Assembly: GCA_027306585.1 (NCBI GenBank)
Contig: DAHUZJ010000051.1
Span: 1-64,000 of the forward strand
Length of the DNA stretch: 64,000 nt
Direction: 5' to 3'
Origin: Acidimicrobiaceae bacterium
GTDB taxonomy: Bacteria; Actinomycetota; Acidimicrobiia; Acidimicrobiales; RAAP-2
The notes under the pieces were generated by a model. That model was not told the DNA's origin and ran no database searches. It saw only the letters and a program-made list of their open reading frames with translations. A program made the translations under genes and the position numbers. Below are positions 27,910 to 37,178 of this stretch, in pieces (position 1 is the first letter of the stretch; every line of letters starts with the position of its first letter).

Positions 27910-29384
27910 GCCTCGGGCCGACGCGTGGGCCGCCGGAGGAAGGACCCCCGAGCCGGGCCCACGACCTTGCCGTCGCGAAAGACGGCGGCACCCCGCAGGT
28001 AGGTGTCGGTCACCCGGGCCGTCATCTCGAACCCCTCGAACGGCGTGTACTCCTGCGCCGATTCGGAGTCGGCGGCCCGGACCGTCCAGGTGGCGTCGGG
28101 GTCGACGAGGCAGAAGTCGGCGTCGAAGCCAGGGGTGAGGTCGCCCTTCGTGTGGAGGCCGAAGCGCTCGGCCGGCGCTTTCGCCACCAGCTCGGCGATC
28201 CGCCCGAACGGGAGGCCGCGCCGGCGGCCTTCGGTCACGAGGCCCGGGAGGAGGTACTCGGTGCCACCGAAGCCCGACTTCGCCACGAAGACGTCGTCGC
28301 GGGGCTCACCGAACTTCACCTCGTCTCGACAGCAGGCGTGGTCGCTCACCACCCAGTCGAGCTCGCCGGCGAGCAGATGGGCCCACAGCGCCTCCACGTC
28401 CTCGCGGGGCCGCAGCGGCGGGTTGACCTTCCCCCCGATGCCGCTGGCGGTGTGGATGTCGGCGAGGAGGTGGCCGATCGTCACCTCCCGGCGGAAGTCG
28501 ATGTGGGGAAAGGTCTGGGCCATGAGCAGGGCGGCCTCGACCGCTTTGGCCGACGACAGGTGCAAGAGGTTGATCTTGGGCATGCCCGTCTCGTGGGCGA
28601 GGTAGGCGGCAATGGTGATGGCGAGCCCCTCGGAGTGCGGGGGGCGCGAGGCGTGATAGGCCTCGAGGCCCTGCAACGTCCCTTCCTCTTCCACCATCTT
28701 CGTGTACGCCGCCATGATCTCGGCCGTCTCGCAGTGCAGCGACAGGGAGACGTCCTCGGCGACGTCGGCGAAGGCCGCGTCCTCTCGCACCTTCTGGAGG
28801 GCGCGCATGACGAACTCGAAGTGGGCGTAGTCGTAGGACTCGTCCGGGGGCAACATGAGGAACTGGTCCTGGGAGCTCGAACGCCCGTGGAGCCCGTGCT
28901 TGCCGTAGAACATGAAGATCTTGAACGACGGCACGCCGAGGTCGGCGACGATCGCCGGGATCTCGTCGAGGTGCTGGCGCAGGATCGGGGCCACGTGGAA
29001 GGCGAAGTCGACGTGGGCGCGGCCCTCGGCCGCCGAGATGGCGTCGGGGAGGACGTCGGCGTAGGGGCCGGAGCGGTTCATGTAGTACTGGCCGGTGCGG
29101 ATGTAGGTGATCCCGGTCGTGACACCGCCCTGGGCGCAGGCCGCGCTCTCGGTGACGGCGTCCTCGGCCAGCGGACCGTAGATGCCCCAGTGCTGGTGGA
29201 CGTCGACGACGCCGGGGAACAGCAGCTTGCCGCCGGCGTCGAGGACCTCGCCGGCGTCCTCGGGAGCGAGGTCGGGGGCGAGGGCGTGGACGCGCCCGTC
29301 CGACACCGCCAGGTCCAGGCGCTCGGGCTCGCTCCCCGGGCGCACCACCCGGGCGTTCTTCACCAGCAGGTCGTAGGTGGGCAT
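27906..29384 (-). CDS. Dihydropyrimidinase/hydantoinase/allantoinase-family amidohydrolase
   Basis: MPTYDLLVKNARVVRPGSEPERLDLAVSDGRVHALAPDL; LLFPGVVDVHQHWG; SLSLHCETAEIM; INLLHLSSAKAVEAALL; VVSDHACC; DFCLVDPDATWTV. Confidence 0.82.
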   Translation of the reverse strand: MPTYDLLVKNARVVRPGSEPERLDLAVSDGRVHALAPDLAPEDAGEVLDAGGKLLFPGVVDVHQHWGIYGPLAEDAVTESAACAQGGVTTGITYIRTGQYYMNRSGPYADVLPDAISAAEGRAHVDFAFHVAPILRQHLDEIPAIVADLGVPSFKIFMFYGKHGLHGRSSSQDQFLMLPPDESYDYAHFEFVMRALQKVREDAAFADVAEDVSLSLHCETAEIMAAYTKMVEEEGTLQGLEAYHASRPPHSEGLAITIAAYLAHETGMPKINLLHLSSAKAVEAALLMAQTFPHIDFRREVTIGHLLADIHTASGIGGKVNPPLRPREDVEALWAHLLAGELDWVVSDHACCRDEVKFGEPRDDVFVAKSGFGGTEYLLPGLVTEGRRRGLPFGRIAELVAKAPAERFGLHTKGDLTPGFDADFCLVDPDATWTVRAADSESAQEYTPFEGFEMTARVTDTYLRGAAVFRDGKVVGPARGSFLRRPTRRPEA

Positions 29385-29531
29385 GAGGTCTCCCGTTCTC
29401 GTGAGGGTCAAGGGGCGATCAGGGCAGGGTGCCCGAGGGGGCTGCCGCCCACGTTCCGGGGCACGCCGCGGGCCCGGGATGCCGTGGCGAAGGTCCCCCG
29501 GGCGTTCGGCCAGGGTGGGCGCACCGATCGG

Positions 29532-30365
29532 TCATCGCCCCTCGGGAAGCGGCGCCCCGACCACGGCCAAGGGGCGCACCGGGGAGCCGGTCGCCCCCCG
29601 GAGCTTCAAGGCCGAGAGGACGAAGGTGCAGGCCCCGACCCCGGCCGCCGCCACCGCCTCGAGGTCCAGGGCCTCGACGATGTAGATGCCGGCCTCCACG
29701 AGCAGCACCCGGTGGGCGGGCAGGACGGCGTGGCCCTCGCCCGGCGCCAGGCGCTCGAAGGCGATCGTGTCGGCGCCGGCCGCCCGCACCCGGCGCTCGG
29801 CCAGCCACCGGGCGCCGGCCTCCCCCACGCCCGGCACCCCGCGCTCGACGCCGGCGTAGGCGGCGGGGCCCTCGGCAAAGCGCCGGCCCCAGCCGCTACG
29901 GACGAGGGCCACGTCCCCCGGGCCGACCTCGGTGCCAGCCGCCCGGCCGGCGAGGGCCAGGTCGGCGGGGGTGATCTCGTAGCCGGGCTCGCAGCACTCG
30001 AGGCCCAGGGCTCCGGCGACGTCGAGGACGACCCCCCGGCACACCATGGGGGCGACCGTGTGCACCCCGAGCTCGAGGTACTTGCCTCCCACCCCCGCCG
30101 CCCGGGCGTCGGCCCCCCCGAAGAGGCGCCCGTCGTGGGAGACGTGGGCCAGTGCGTCGATGTGGGTGCCGACGTGGGTGCCGGTGACGATCATGTCGTT
30201 GGCCGCCGAGCCCCCGTCGGCGCGGACCATGTCGCCGTGGCGCCGGGGCAGGGTGTGCCAGTAGGCGGGGTGGTTCGGCGACTGGGGCATCCCCACGAAC
30301 ATCTCCCGCCCGAGGTCGTAGACGGTGACCCCCTGGGCGAGGGCGGCGAGCAGGGCGTCGGTCAC
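29532..30365 (-). CDS. Cyclase family protein (kynurenine formamidase-like fold)
   Basis: GTVYDLGREMFVGMPQSPNHP region; NDMIVTGTHVGTHIDALAHVSHDGRLF; GTG at 30365 overlaps upstream stop. Confidence 0.85.
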   Translation of the reverse strand: MTDALLAALAQGVTVYDLGREMFVGMPQSPNHPAYWHTLPRRHGDMVRADGGSAANDMIVTGTHVGTHIDALAHVSHDGRLFGGADARAAGVGGKYLELGVHTVAPMVCRGVVLDVAGALGLECCEPGYEITPADLALAGRAAGTEVGPGDVALVRSGWGRRFAEGPAAYAGVERGVPGVGEAGARWLAERRVRAAGADTIAFERLAPGEGHAVLPAHRVLLVEAGIYIVEALDLEAVAAAGVGACTFVLSALKLRGATGSPVRPLAVVGAPLPEGR

Positions 30366-31594
30366 GCCACCACCCCCGCCGCGCGCAGCTCGTCCACGCG
30401 TGCCGGGTCGAGCCCGAGGTCGCCGATCAAGACGGCGTCGGTGTCCGCCCCGACGGCCCGACCGGTGAAGCGGACCCGGCCGGGCGTCTCGCTCAGTCGC
30501 CACATGACGTCGTGCTGCAGGATGTCGCCCAGGTCCTCGTCGGGAACCTCGGTGAGCATCTCGGTCGCCCGGACGTGGGCGTCCTCGGCGAGGTCGGCGC
30601 CCGAGTAGACGGGGGCGATGGCGGCCTCCGCCTTCTCGAAGGCGTCGAGCACCTCCTCCCGGTCGCGCTCGGCGATCCACGAGCCGACGTAGCCGTCGAT
30701 GAGGTCCGCGTGCTCGGCCCGCCCGCGCCCGGAGGCGAACCAGGGCTCGTCGACCACCTCGGGGTGGCCGACCAAGCGCAGGATCCGCTCGGCGATGCGC
30801 GTCGCGCTCGACGACACCGCCACCCACGATCCGTCCCGGGTCCGGTACGTGTTGCGCGGCGCGTTGTTGTCGGAACGGTTGCCGTGGCGGCCGAGGACCT
30901 CGCCCAGCTGCTGGTACACCGTCGGCGCCGGCCCGGCGGCCGTCATCATGGGCGCCAGGATGCTGACGTCGACCACCTGCCCGCCACCGCCTTGGACCTC
31001 ACGGTGGCGAAGCGCCATCAGCGTCGCCGTGGAGGCGGCGATGCCGCAGATGGTGTCGGCGAGCCCGAACGCCGGCAGGGTCGGCGGGCCGTCGGCCTCA
31101 CCGGTCAGGTGGGCGAACCCGCTCATCGCCTCCGCCAGGGTCCCGAACCCGGGCCGGTCGGCGTAGGGCCCCGTCTGGCCGAAGCCGCTCAATCGCACCA
31201 CCACCAGATCGGGGTGGCCCTCCTGGAGCCGGGCCGGACCGAGGCCCCAGCGTTCCAGCGTCCCGGGACGGAAGCTCTCGACCACCACGTCGGCCCATGC
31301 GGCGAGCCGTCGGAAGACCTCCGCGCCGTCCGCTTGGCGCAGGTCGAGGGCGACCGTGCGCTTGTTGCGGCCCACCTCCTTCCACCACAGCCCGATCCCG
31401 TCCTTGGCGCGGCCGTGGCCGCGCAGTCCGTCGCCGGCGCCGGGGAGCTCCACCTTCACCACGTCGGCGCCGAAGTCACCCAGGATCTGGCAGCAGAGGG
31501 GTCCGGCGAGGATCGTGGAAGCGTCGACGACGCGGAGGCCGTCGAGGGGGAGGGGTCGGGTGTCCGTTCGGGTGTCCGTTCGGGTGTCCGTCAT
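30362..31594 (-). CDS. CaiB/BaiF family (class III) CoA-transferase
   Basis: LPLDGLRVVDASTILAGPLCCQILGDFGADVVKVELPGAGDGLRGHG; VVRLSGFGQTGPYADRPGFGTLAEAMSGF. Confidence 0.95.
   Translation of the reverse strand: MTDTRTDTRTDTRPLPLDGLRVVDASTILAGPLCCQILGDFGADVVKVELPGAGDGLRGHGRAKDGIGLWWKEVGRNKRTVALDLRQADGAEVFRRLAAWADVVVESFRPGTLERWGLGPARLQEGHPDLVVVRLSGFGQTGPYADRPGFGTLAEAMSGFAHLTGEADGPPTLPAFGLADTICGIAASTATLMALRHREVQGGGGQVVDVSILAPMMTAAGPAPTVYQQLGEVLGRHGNRSDNNAPRNTYRTRDGSWVAVSSSATRIAERILRLVGHPEVVDEPWFASGRGRAEHADLIDGYVGSWIAERDREEVLDAFEKAEAAIAPVYSGADLAEDAHVRATEMLTEVPDEDLGDILQHDVMWRLSETPGRVRFTGRAVGADTDAVLIGDLGLDPARVDELRAAGVVA
31556..31591. repeat. 12-bp tandem repeat (3 perfect copies) encoding (TDTR)3 at the CoA-transferase N-terminus
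   Basis: tcgggtgtccgt x3, directly adjacent to the start codon. Confidence 0.9.
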
Positions 31595-31673
31595 GAGGCG
31601 CGGTGTCCTGTCGTCTTCGGGGCGATGGCCGGGGGGTCACAGAGGGATCCGGTGGCGGGCGGTCGGCCGGTGG

Positions 31674-32582
31674 TCAGGGGCCGCCGGCGGCCACCGTTGG
31701 CGGGCCGCCGTCGGCGGGTCGACCGGCGCGGGCCGAGAGCCTTGCCGTCGCGGCGAGGAGGTGCTCGACGCACGTCGCCATCTCCGGCTCGAAGCGCTCG
31801 GCCGGCCCGCAGACGCTCACCACGGCGAGCGGATGGCCACGGACGTCGAGGACGGGCGCCGCCACCGAGGCCGCGCCTGCTTGGCGCTCACCCACCGACC
31901 GGGCCCAGCCACGCTGGCGGATGGCAGCGAGCTCGCGGCGCAACGAGACGGGGTCGACGACGGTCCGGGGCGTGAGCAGCCGCAGCGGCTCGCCCAGGTG
32001 GCGGTCGATCTCCTCGTCCGGAAGGTGGGCGAGGAAGGCCTTGGACGACGCCCCGGCGTGCAGTGGATGGAGTATCCCGATCTGGACCGACATCAGCACC
32101 TCCCGGTGGGGCGTGACCTGGTCCACGTACACGCGGCCGTCACCGGCCCGCACCGAGAGCGTCGCCGTCTCGTTGGTCGCTCGAGAGAGCCGCGCCAGCT
32201 CGGGCGCAGCGATCGCTTGGATGTCCAGCTTGTCGAGGTAGCTGAGCCCCAGGTTGAGGATGACGGGCCCGAGCGAGTACTTGCGGTTGGAGGGGTCGAG
32301 CTCGACCATGCCCTTGTTGCGCAACGACGACAGGATGCGGTGGACCGCCGGCTTCGAGAGCTCGAGCGTGGTGGCGATCTCGGTCACGCCGAGGCGCGCT
32401 TGTGGCAGCTCGGCGAACAGCAGCAGCACGTCGCAGGCGCGCTCCACCGTCATGGCCGAGTTGGCAGCTGGCGCCCGCCGAGCCGGCAGCGTCCGCCGAG
32501 CCGCGTCGGGCAGCCGGTCGCCGTCCTCGGCGCTCGATCCCCGTCGCGCGAGGGAACCGGGCATCATCTTCCCCGGACGCAC
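31674..32582 (-). CDS. IclR-family transcriptional regulator
   Basis: ERACDVLLLFAELPQARLGVTEIATTLELSKPAVHRILSSLRNKGMVELDPSNRKYSLGPVILNLG. Confidence 0.93.
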   Translation of the reverse strand: MRPGKMMPGSLARRGSSAEDGDRLPDAARRTLPARRAPAANSAMTVERACDVLLLFAELPQARLGVTEIATTLELSKPAVHRILSSLRNKGMVELDPSNRKYSLGPVILNLGLSYLDKLDIQAIAAPELARLSRATNETATLSVRAGDGRVYVDQVTPHREVLMSVQIGILHPLHAGASSKAFLAHLPDEEIDRHLGEPLRLLTPRTVVDPVSLRRELAAIRQRGWARSVGERQAGAASVAAPVLDVRGHPLAVVSVCGPAERFEPEMATCVEHLLAATARLSARAGRPADGGPPTVAAGGP

Positions 32583-32705
32583 GAGCCGTGTTCCGATATT
32601 CGGAGCTGCATTCCGGAAAGCGGTCTAGCACCACGTCCCCAGCCGTGCAACGACAGGCCCGGTGGCCGTGGACGGCGCAACGCCGCGGCCTCAGTGGCCG
32701 ATGTG

Positions 32706-32771
32706 GCCGGCGTCGGGGGATCGTCCCGCCGGCGTCGGGGGATCGTCTGGCCGGCATCGGGGGATCGTCCC
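32706..32771. repeat. 22-bp tandem repeat, 3 near-perfect copies, intergenic
   Basis: gccggcgtcgggggatcgtccc / gccggcgtcgggggatcgtctg / gccggcatcgggggatcgtccc, then partial gccggtggcgg. Confidence 0.9.
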
Positions 32772-32870
32772 GCCGGTGGCGGAGCGCCCCGTGCGGCGCC
32801 CGAGGTTCAGTTGTCGCCAGGCGACGTCCGCGGTCGCCGGGCAACGAAGGGCAAGGCGGCAGCCGACGTC

Positions 32871-32910
32871 ACGGTCACGAGGGTTGCACGGCGGTCACGA
32901 GGGTCGCACG
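32871..32910. repeat. 20-bp direct repeat overlapping the 3' end of serA
   Basis: acggtcacgagggttgcacg / gcggtcacgagggtcgcacg; the second copy contains the stop codon region of serA. Confidence 0.75.
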
Positions 32911-34130
32911 ACACGCAGGTGGACCGTGGCCTCCAGCGCTTCGAGGCCTTTGAGCAGTTCGTCGGGTGGGGGCGACGCAAGGTCCGAGATCACGTACCCG
33001 ACGTCGCCGCGCGTCCCGAGGAGCTGGCCCTCGAGGTTGAGCCCGTGGCCGGCGACGAGCGAGTTGACCTGGGCGAGCACGCCCGGGACGTTGTGGTGGA
33101 CGTAGAGCAGCCGGTAGGGACCGGCGGGTTCGAAGAGGTCGAGCGACGGAAGGTTCACGCTGAGGGCCGTGGACCCCTGGTCGACGTAGCGGACCAGCTT
33201 GCCGGCCACGAAATTGCCGATGTCCTGCTGGGCCTCCTCGGTGGAGCCGCCGACGTGCGGCGTCAGGATCACGTTGGGCAGGCCCCGCAGCTCGGACACG
33301 AACGGCTCGGCGCTGCTCGCCGGCTCCGATGGGAAGACGTCCACGGCCGCCCCGGCCAGGTGCCCCGACTCCAGGTGCGACCGCAGGGCGCCGTGGTCGA
33401 CCACGAACCCCCGGCTCAGGTTGAGGAAGATGCTGCCCGGGCGCATCCGCGAGAGCTCCTCGTCACCGAACATCTGGCGATTGGCGGGCCGGCCGTCGAC
33501 GTGCAGCGTCACGATGTCGACCGACTCCAGCAATTCCTCGAGCGACCCGCAGGAGCGGGCGTTCCCGAGGGCCAGCTTGTCGGCGGTGTCGTAGAACAGC
33601 ACGCTCATGCCCAGGCTCTCCGCCACCACCGAGAGCTGGCTGCCGATGTTGCCGTACCCTACGATGCCCAGCCGGCGCCCCCGGACCTCATGGCTCCCGG
33701 TCGCCGACTTGTCCCAGACGCCGGCGTGCATGGCGGCGCTCTTGTCGGTGAGCCGCCGGGTCAGGGCGATCATCTCCGCCACGGCGAGCTCGACGACGCT
33801 CCGGGTGTTCGAGAACGGCGCATTGAAGACGGCGATGCCGCGGCGCGTGGCGGCGAGGAGGTCGATCTGGTTGGTGCCGATGCAGAAGGCGCCGATGGCC
33901 ATCAGGGTGGGCGCCGTCGCCAGCGCCTGCTCGGTGAGGTGCGTACGGGACCGGATCCCCACGAGCTCGACCTCCACCAGGCGCTCGGCCAGCTCGTCGC
34001 CGGCGAGGGCGCGGTCCGCGGTCTCGACCGAGAACCCGGCCCCTCGCAGGACGTCGACGGCGTCGGGGTGGATGTTCTCGAGCAGCAAGGCGCGCCGGTT
34101 CGGCGCGTCGCCTCGCTCGTGCTCGTCCAT
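32895..34130 (-). CDS. serA: D-3-phosphoglycerate dehydrogenase (ACT-domain, SerA type)
   Basis: AIGAFCIGTNQIDLLAATRRGIAVFNAPFSNTRSVVELAVAEMI; LGIVGYGNIGSQLSVVAESLGM; VILTPHVGGSTEEAQ; C-terminal ACT-like VHHNVPGVLAQVNSLVAGHGLNLEGQLLGTRGDVGYVISDL. Confidence 0.92.
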   Translation of the reverse strand: MDEHERGDAPNRRALLLENIHPDAVDVLRGAGFSVETADRALAGDELAERLVEVELVGIRSRTHLTEQALATAPTLMAIGAFCIGTNQIDLLAATRRGIAVFNAPFSNTRSVVELAVAEMIALTRRLTDKSAAMHAGVWDKSATGSHEVRGRRLGIVGYGNIGSQLSVVAESLGMSVLFYDTADKLALGNARSCGSLEELLESVDIVTLHVDGRPANRQMFGDEELSRMRPGSIFLNLSRGFVVDHGALRSHLESGHLAGAAVDVFPSEPASSAEPFVSELRGLPNVILTPHVGGSTEEAQQDIGNFVAGKLVRYVDQGSTALSVNLPSLDLFEPAGPYRLLYVHHNVPGVLAQVNSLVAGHGLNLEGQLLGTRGDVGYVISDLASPPPDELLKGLEALEATVHLRVVRPS

Positions 34131-34216
34131 GGACTGCTCCCCTCTCCTCGGCGTGGGCCCCGTCGACGACGCTACCGTCCGCCGACGGCGCCGCCGACGC
34201 GTCGGCGTGCGGCCGA

Positions 34217-35215
34217 TCAGGCGGGGAGGGACGAGGCCCCGGACGTGGCTTGCTGCAGGAACTGCCGGAATGTCAGCACCTGTGTCGCCGGCGGCGCCGA
34301 GATGTCCACGGCCGTCCCGAATGTGGAGAACACCATGTCGAGGGTCATCGAGAACGCGGACCCGCCCGCCGTGCCGTGGAGGTCCACCGCCAGCGACGAG
34401 AGCAGCCCTGTCCCCGCCACTTCGAGGGTGAGCGTCATCCCGCCCAGGTCGAGCGAGGACTGGGCCGCCCGCAGGTAGCTCGGGAGGTTCGCTTTCGCCA
34501 GCTGGGACGCCAAGGCTGAGCGGTCCCACGTCACCCGGTACCCGGTCACGGGCTGCCCGCTCTCGGTGCTCTGCCCGAGCGCCTGCGCGGTGCCACCGGC
34601 CTCCTGCAGGAGCGGCAGGAGGCCGAGCGGGTTGGCGGCTGCCCCCCATCCCCCCGTGGGCGAGGTCCCGGCCCCGGACGCTCCTACTGTCGCCAAGCCG
34701 AGCGAGACCCACGACTTGCCCGGCGCGACGCTGTTCACCCCGGGCACCTGCTCGTACAAGGTGCCGCCGAGCAGCAGCTCCCGAACGTGCAACGACGCGG
34801 CCCCGCCGGCGGTCGGCGAGGAGCCTGGGCCGTATGCGGTGACATCGAGTGACAGCTGTTGGGCGGCGTAGTCGACCTGTCCGGCGCCGGTCATCGTCAG
34901 CGCCTGGCTCCCGGCCGAAACGGTGGCCTGGAGGGAGAGGTCGCTCGTGTGCCGTCCCAACGTGGAGTCGACCGCAGCCACCAGCGCCGCGGCGGGATCC
35001 GGGGCCCGACTGCCCAGGACCGGCAGGGCGACGGCTGCCGCCACGAGCAGCGCCAGGAGGCCCGACAGCGTCCGGAGGGCGCGCTGGCGCGGTGGCGCGG
35101 CCGTTGCCGGCGGGCCGGCGGACCTCGCAGCCCGTGCCGCCGCAGAGGGCTCGTTCGGCCAGATGTTCCGGCCTCCGGGACTGGCCTGCCCGCCGTGATC
35201 GTCCTCCGGTGCCAT
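34217..35215 (-). CDS. Membrane-anchored secreted protein, possibly LppX/LprAFG-like
   Basis: TM segment LSGLLALLVAAAVALPVLG; AALVAAVDSTLGRHTSDLSLQATVSAGSQALTMTGAGQVDYAAQQLSLDV; ...VTGYRVTWD. Confidence 0.6.
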   Translation of the reverse strand: MAPEDDHGGQASPGGRNIWPNEPSAAARAARSAGPPATAAPPRQRALRTLSGLLALLVAAAVALPVLGSRAPDPAAALVAAVDSTLGRHTSDLSLQATVSAGSQALTMTGAGQVDYAAQQLSLDVTAYGPGSSPTAGGAASLHVRELLLGGTLYEQVPGVNSVAPGKSWVSLGLATVGASGAGTSPTGGWGAAANPLGLLPLLQEAGGTAQALGQSTESGQPVTGYRVTWDRSALASQLAKANLPSYLRAAQSSLDLGGMTLTLEVAGTGLLSSLAVDLHGTAGGSAFSMTLDMVFSTFGTAVDISAPPATQVLTFRQFLQQATSGASSLPA

Positions 35216-35369
35216 CGGTCCCCCTTCCGTGGTCGACCTGGGAAGAATTCTACTGCAACCGAGGCGCAACTGCCCGTGCCGCAACCCCGGCATCCCGCCC
35301 GGCGCGGCGGGGTTGCGTCGGTGGCCGAACGGTGACGGCCGTTCCGGGGGAGGTCCCACGGGGAACGAA

Positions 35370-36404
35370 ATGGTCATGGCAGACAACGCACAGCCAGCAG
35401 CGTCCTCGGAGCGCGACGCGGCGGGCGGCGGCGACGCCCCGTCCGTGCTGCGTCACGCGGGCGACGGGGGCCGGTCGACGCCGCTCTCTCTCGAGGGGTC
35501 GGCTTGGCGGGCGGCGCTGCAGCGCCTCCCCCGGCGGATCCAGCGTGACCGGGTCACGATGGCCGCCGGAAGCCTGGCGTACCACTGGTTCCTCGCCATG
35601 TTCCCCGCCGTCATCGCCGCGCTCGGGATCCTCACCCTGGTCCACATGAGCGCGGCCACCTTGCACCACATGGAGCACGGCATCGCCAAGGCCTTGCCGC
35701 CGGGCGCCGCCGGCGTGTTCGACGGCGCCGTACGTGCCGCGAACCGGCGGGCCACCGGCTCGATCGTCGCCGTGGTCATCGGGGTGGCGGTGGCCCTGTG
35801 GAGCGCGACGAGCGGGGCGGCCGTGCTCGAGCAGGCGCTCGACGTCGCGTACGAGGTCCCCGCCGACCGGCCGTTCCTCGCCCGGCGGCTGTGGGGCCTG
35901 CCGATCATGGCGGTCGTGGTCCTCGTTGGCGGGCTCGGGCTGGCGCTCACCGTGTTCGGGCAGCCGATCGGTTCGGCGATCCAGGGCGCCATCCCGGTCG
36001 GGGGCACGGCGTTCATGGTGGCGTGGACCGTCGTGCGCTGGGTCCTGACGGCCATCCTCCTGTCGGCCGCCTTCTCGGCCGTGTACTACCTCGCACCCAA
36101 CCGCGAGGGCCCTCGCTGGCAGTGGGTGACCGCCGGCGGCGTGCTGGCGACCGCCATCTTCTTGTTGGCATCGCTGGGGTTCTCCTTCTACGTCAGCTCG
36201 TTCGGCTCGTACGGCAAGACCTACGGCAGCTTCGCCGGCGTGGCCATCCTCATCTTCTGGCTGTGGCTGACCGCGCTGGCGGTGCTGGTCGGCGGGGAGC
36301 TCAACGCCGAGCTGGAGCGTGAGGTGGCGGCTCGGGCCCAGGGTGGACCGGCACCGGTCACCGTGGACGCGGCGACCAGCGAGGCCTTGCGGCCCACTGG
36401 CTGA
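35370..36404 (+). CDS. YihY/BrkB-family inner membrane protein
   Basis: RIQRDRVTMAAGSLAYHWFLAMFPAVIAALGILTLV; SATSGAAVLEQALDVAYEV; YKTYGSFAGVAILIFWLWLTALAVLVGGELNAELERE-like end. Confidence 0.9.
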   Translation: MVMADNAQPAASSERDAAGGGDAPSVLRHAGDGGRSTPLSLEGSAWRAALQRLPRRIQRDRVTMAAGSLAYHWFLAMFPAVIAALGILTLVHMSAATLHHMEHGIAKALPPGAAGVFDGAVRAANRRATGSIVAVVIGVAVALWSATSGAAVLEQALDVAYEVPADRPFLARRLWGLPIMAVVVLVGGLGLALTVFGQPIGSAIQGAIPVGGTAFMVAWTVVRWVLTAILLSAAFSAVYYLAPNREGPRWQWVTAGGVLATAIFLLASLGFSFYVSSFGSYGKTYGSFAGVAILIFWLWLTALAVLVGGELNAELEREVAARAQGGPAPVTVDAATSEALRPTG

Positions 36405-36441
36405 CGGCCGGGCCGCCTCCTCGTGCCGGAGACGTGGGCGC

Positions 36442-37062
36442 TCAGCGTGCGGTGTGCTGCGGGGAGATGCCGAGTGCCGCGCACGCCGCGGCCACGGCCG
36501 CCTGCCGTACGACGGCGGCGTCGTCCCCGTCCGGAGCACCCAGGAGGGCGGCGTGGGCGGCGCCCAGTGCCGCCCGGACCCTCGTCCGCTGGGCGGCGTC
36601 GGGCTCCGGGTCGGCCGAGAGCACCTGCTGGAGTCGCCCGTAGATCCGCAGTGCGGCAGCGAGGGCCGTGCGCCCGTTGATCGAGGGATCGTTGGACAGC
36701 ACGCGGACGAGGTCTCGGTGCGCCTCCACGACGTCGACGTACCCCTCCAGGACGCGGCGCCGATCGGCGGCCGACGGGTGCGGCGGCGCCATGTCCACGA
36801 GCGCCGTCAGGTCGTCGACGGCCGGTGCCACCATCGCTGCCAGGAGATCGTCCTTGGAGCGGAAGTGGTAGTAGAGCGCGGCCTTGGTGAAGCCGAGCCG
36901 TTCGGCGATCTCCCGGGTGGTGGTGGCAGCGAACCCATGGGCGGCGATCAGCTCCAGCGCCACGTCGACGATGCGCCGGCGAACGGCGTCCCCTGCTCCC
37001 CGTACCTCCCGCCGCGGCGGTGCGGCCCGCTCTGCCTCGTCCCCTGTGTGCGCCAGCGCCAT
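36442..37062 (-). CDS. TetR-family transcriptional regulator
   Basis: RRRIVDVALELIAAHGFAATTTREIAERLGFTKAALYYHFRSKDDLLAAMV. Confidence 0.95.
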   Translation of the reverse strand: MALAHTGDEAERAAPPRREVRGAGDAVRRRIVDVALELIAAHGFAATTTREIAERLGFTKAALYYHFRSKDDLLAAMVAPAVDDLTALVDMAPPHPSAADRRRVLEGYVDVVEAHRDLVRVLSNDPSINGRTALAAALRIYGRLQQVLSADPEPDAAQRTRVRAALGAAHAALLGAPDGDDAAVVRQAAVAAACAALGISPQHTAR

Positions 37063-37105
37063 CCTGCTCCGTCCCCAGCCCGCGATCCCGATTGGCTACC
37101 GCAGA

Positions 37106-37131
37106 GTACTTGACGGGCGACAAGCAAGTAC
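37106..37131. promoter_or_regulatory. Palindromic operator candidate GTACTTG-N12-CAAGTAC between tetR and MMPL gene
   Basis: Perfect 7-bp inverted half-sites in the divergent intergenic region. Confidence 0.7.
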
Positions 37132-37178
37132 AGCTATGCTCGCTCGGTCAGCGACCGGGGGGTGCGGGAGGAACGACG

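Noticed and set aside
27774-30608. 944-aa plus-strand ORF
   Set aside because: Antisense to the amidohydrolase and cyclase genes with recognisable motifs; low-complexity composition.
32706-32782. Possible CRISPR array
   Set aside because: The 22-bp units are head-to-tail with no spacers and no cas genes are present.
31356-34478. 1040-aa plus-strand ORF
   Set aside because: Antisense to IclR and serA; no recognisable domain.
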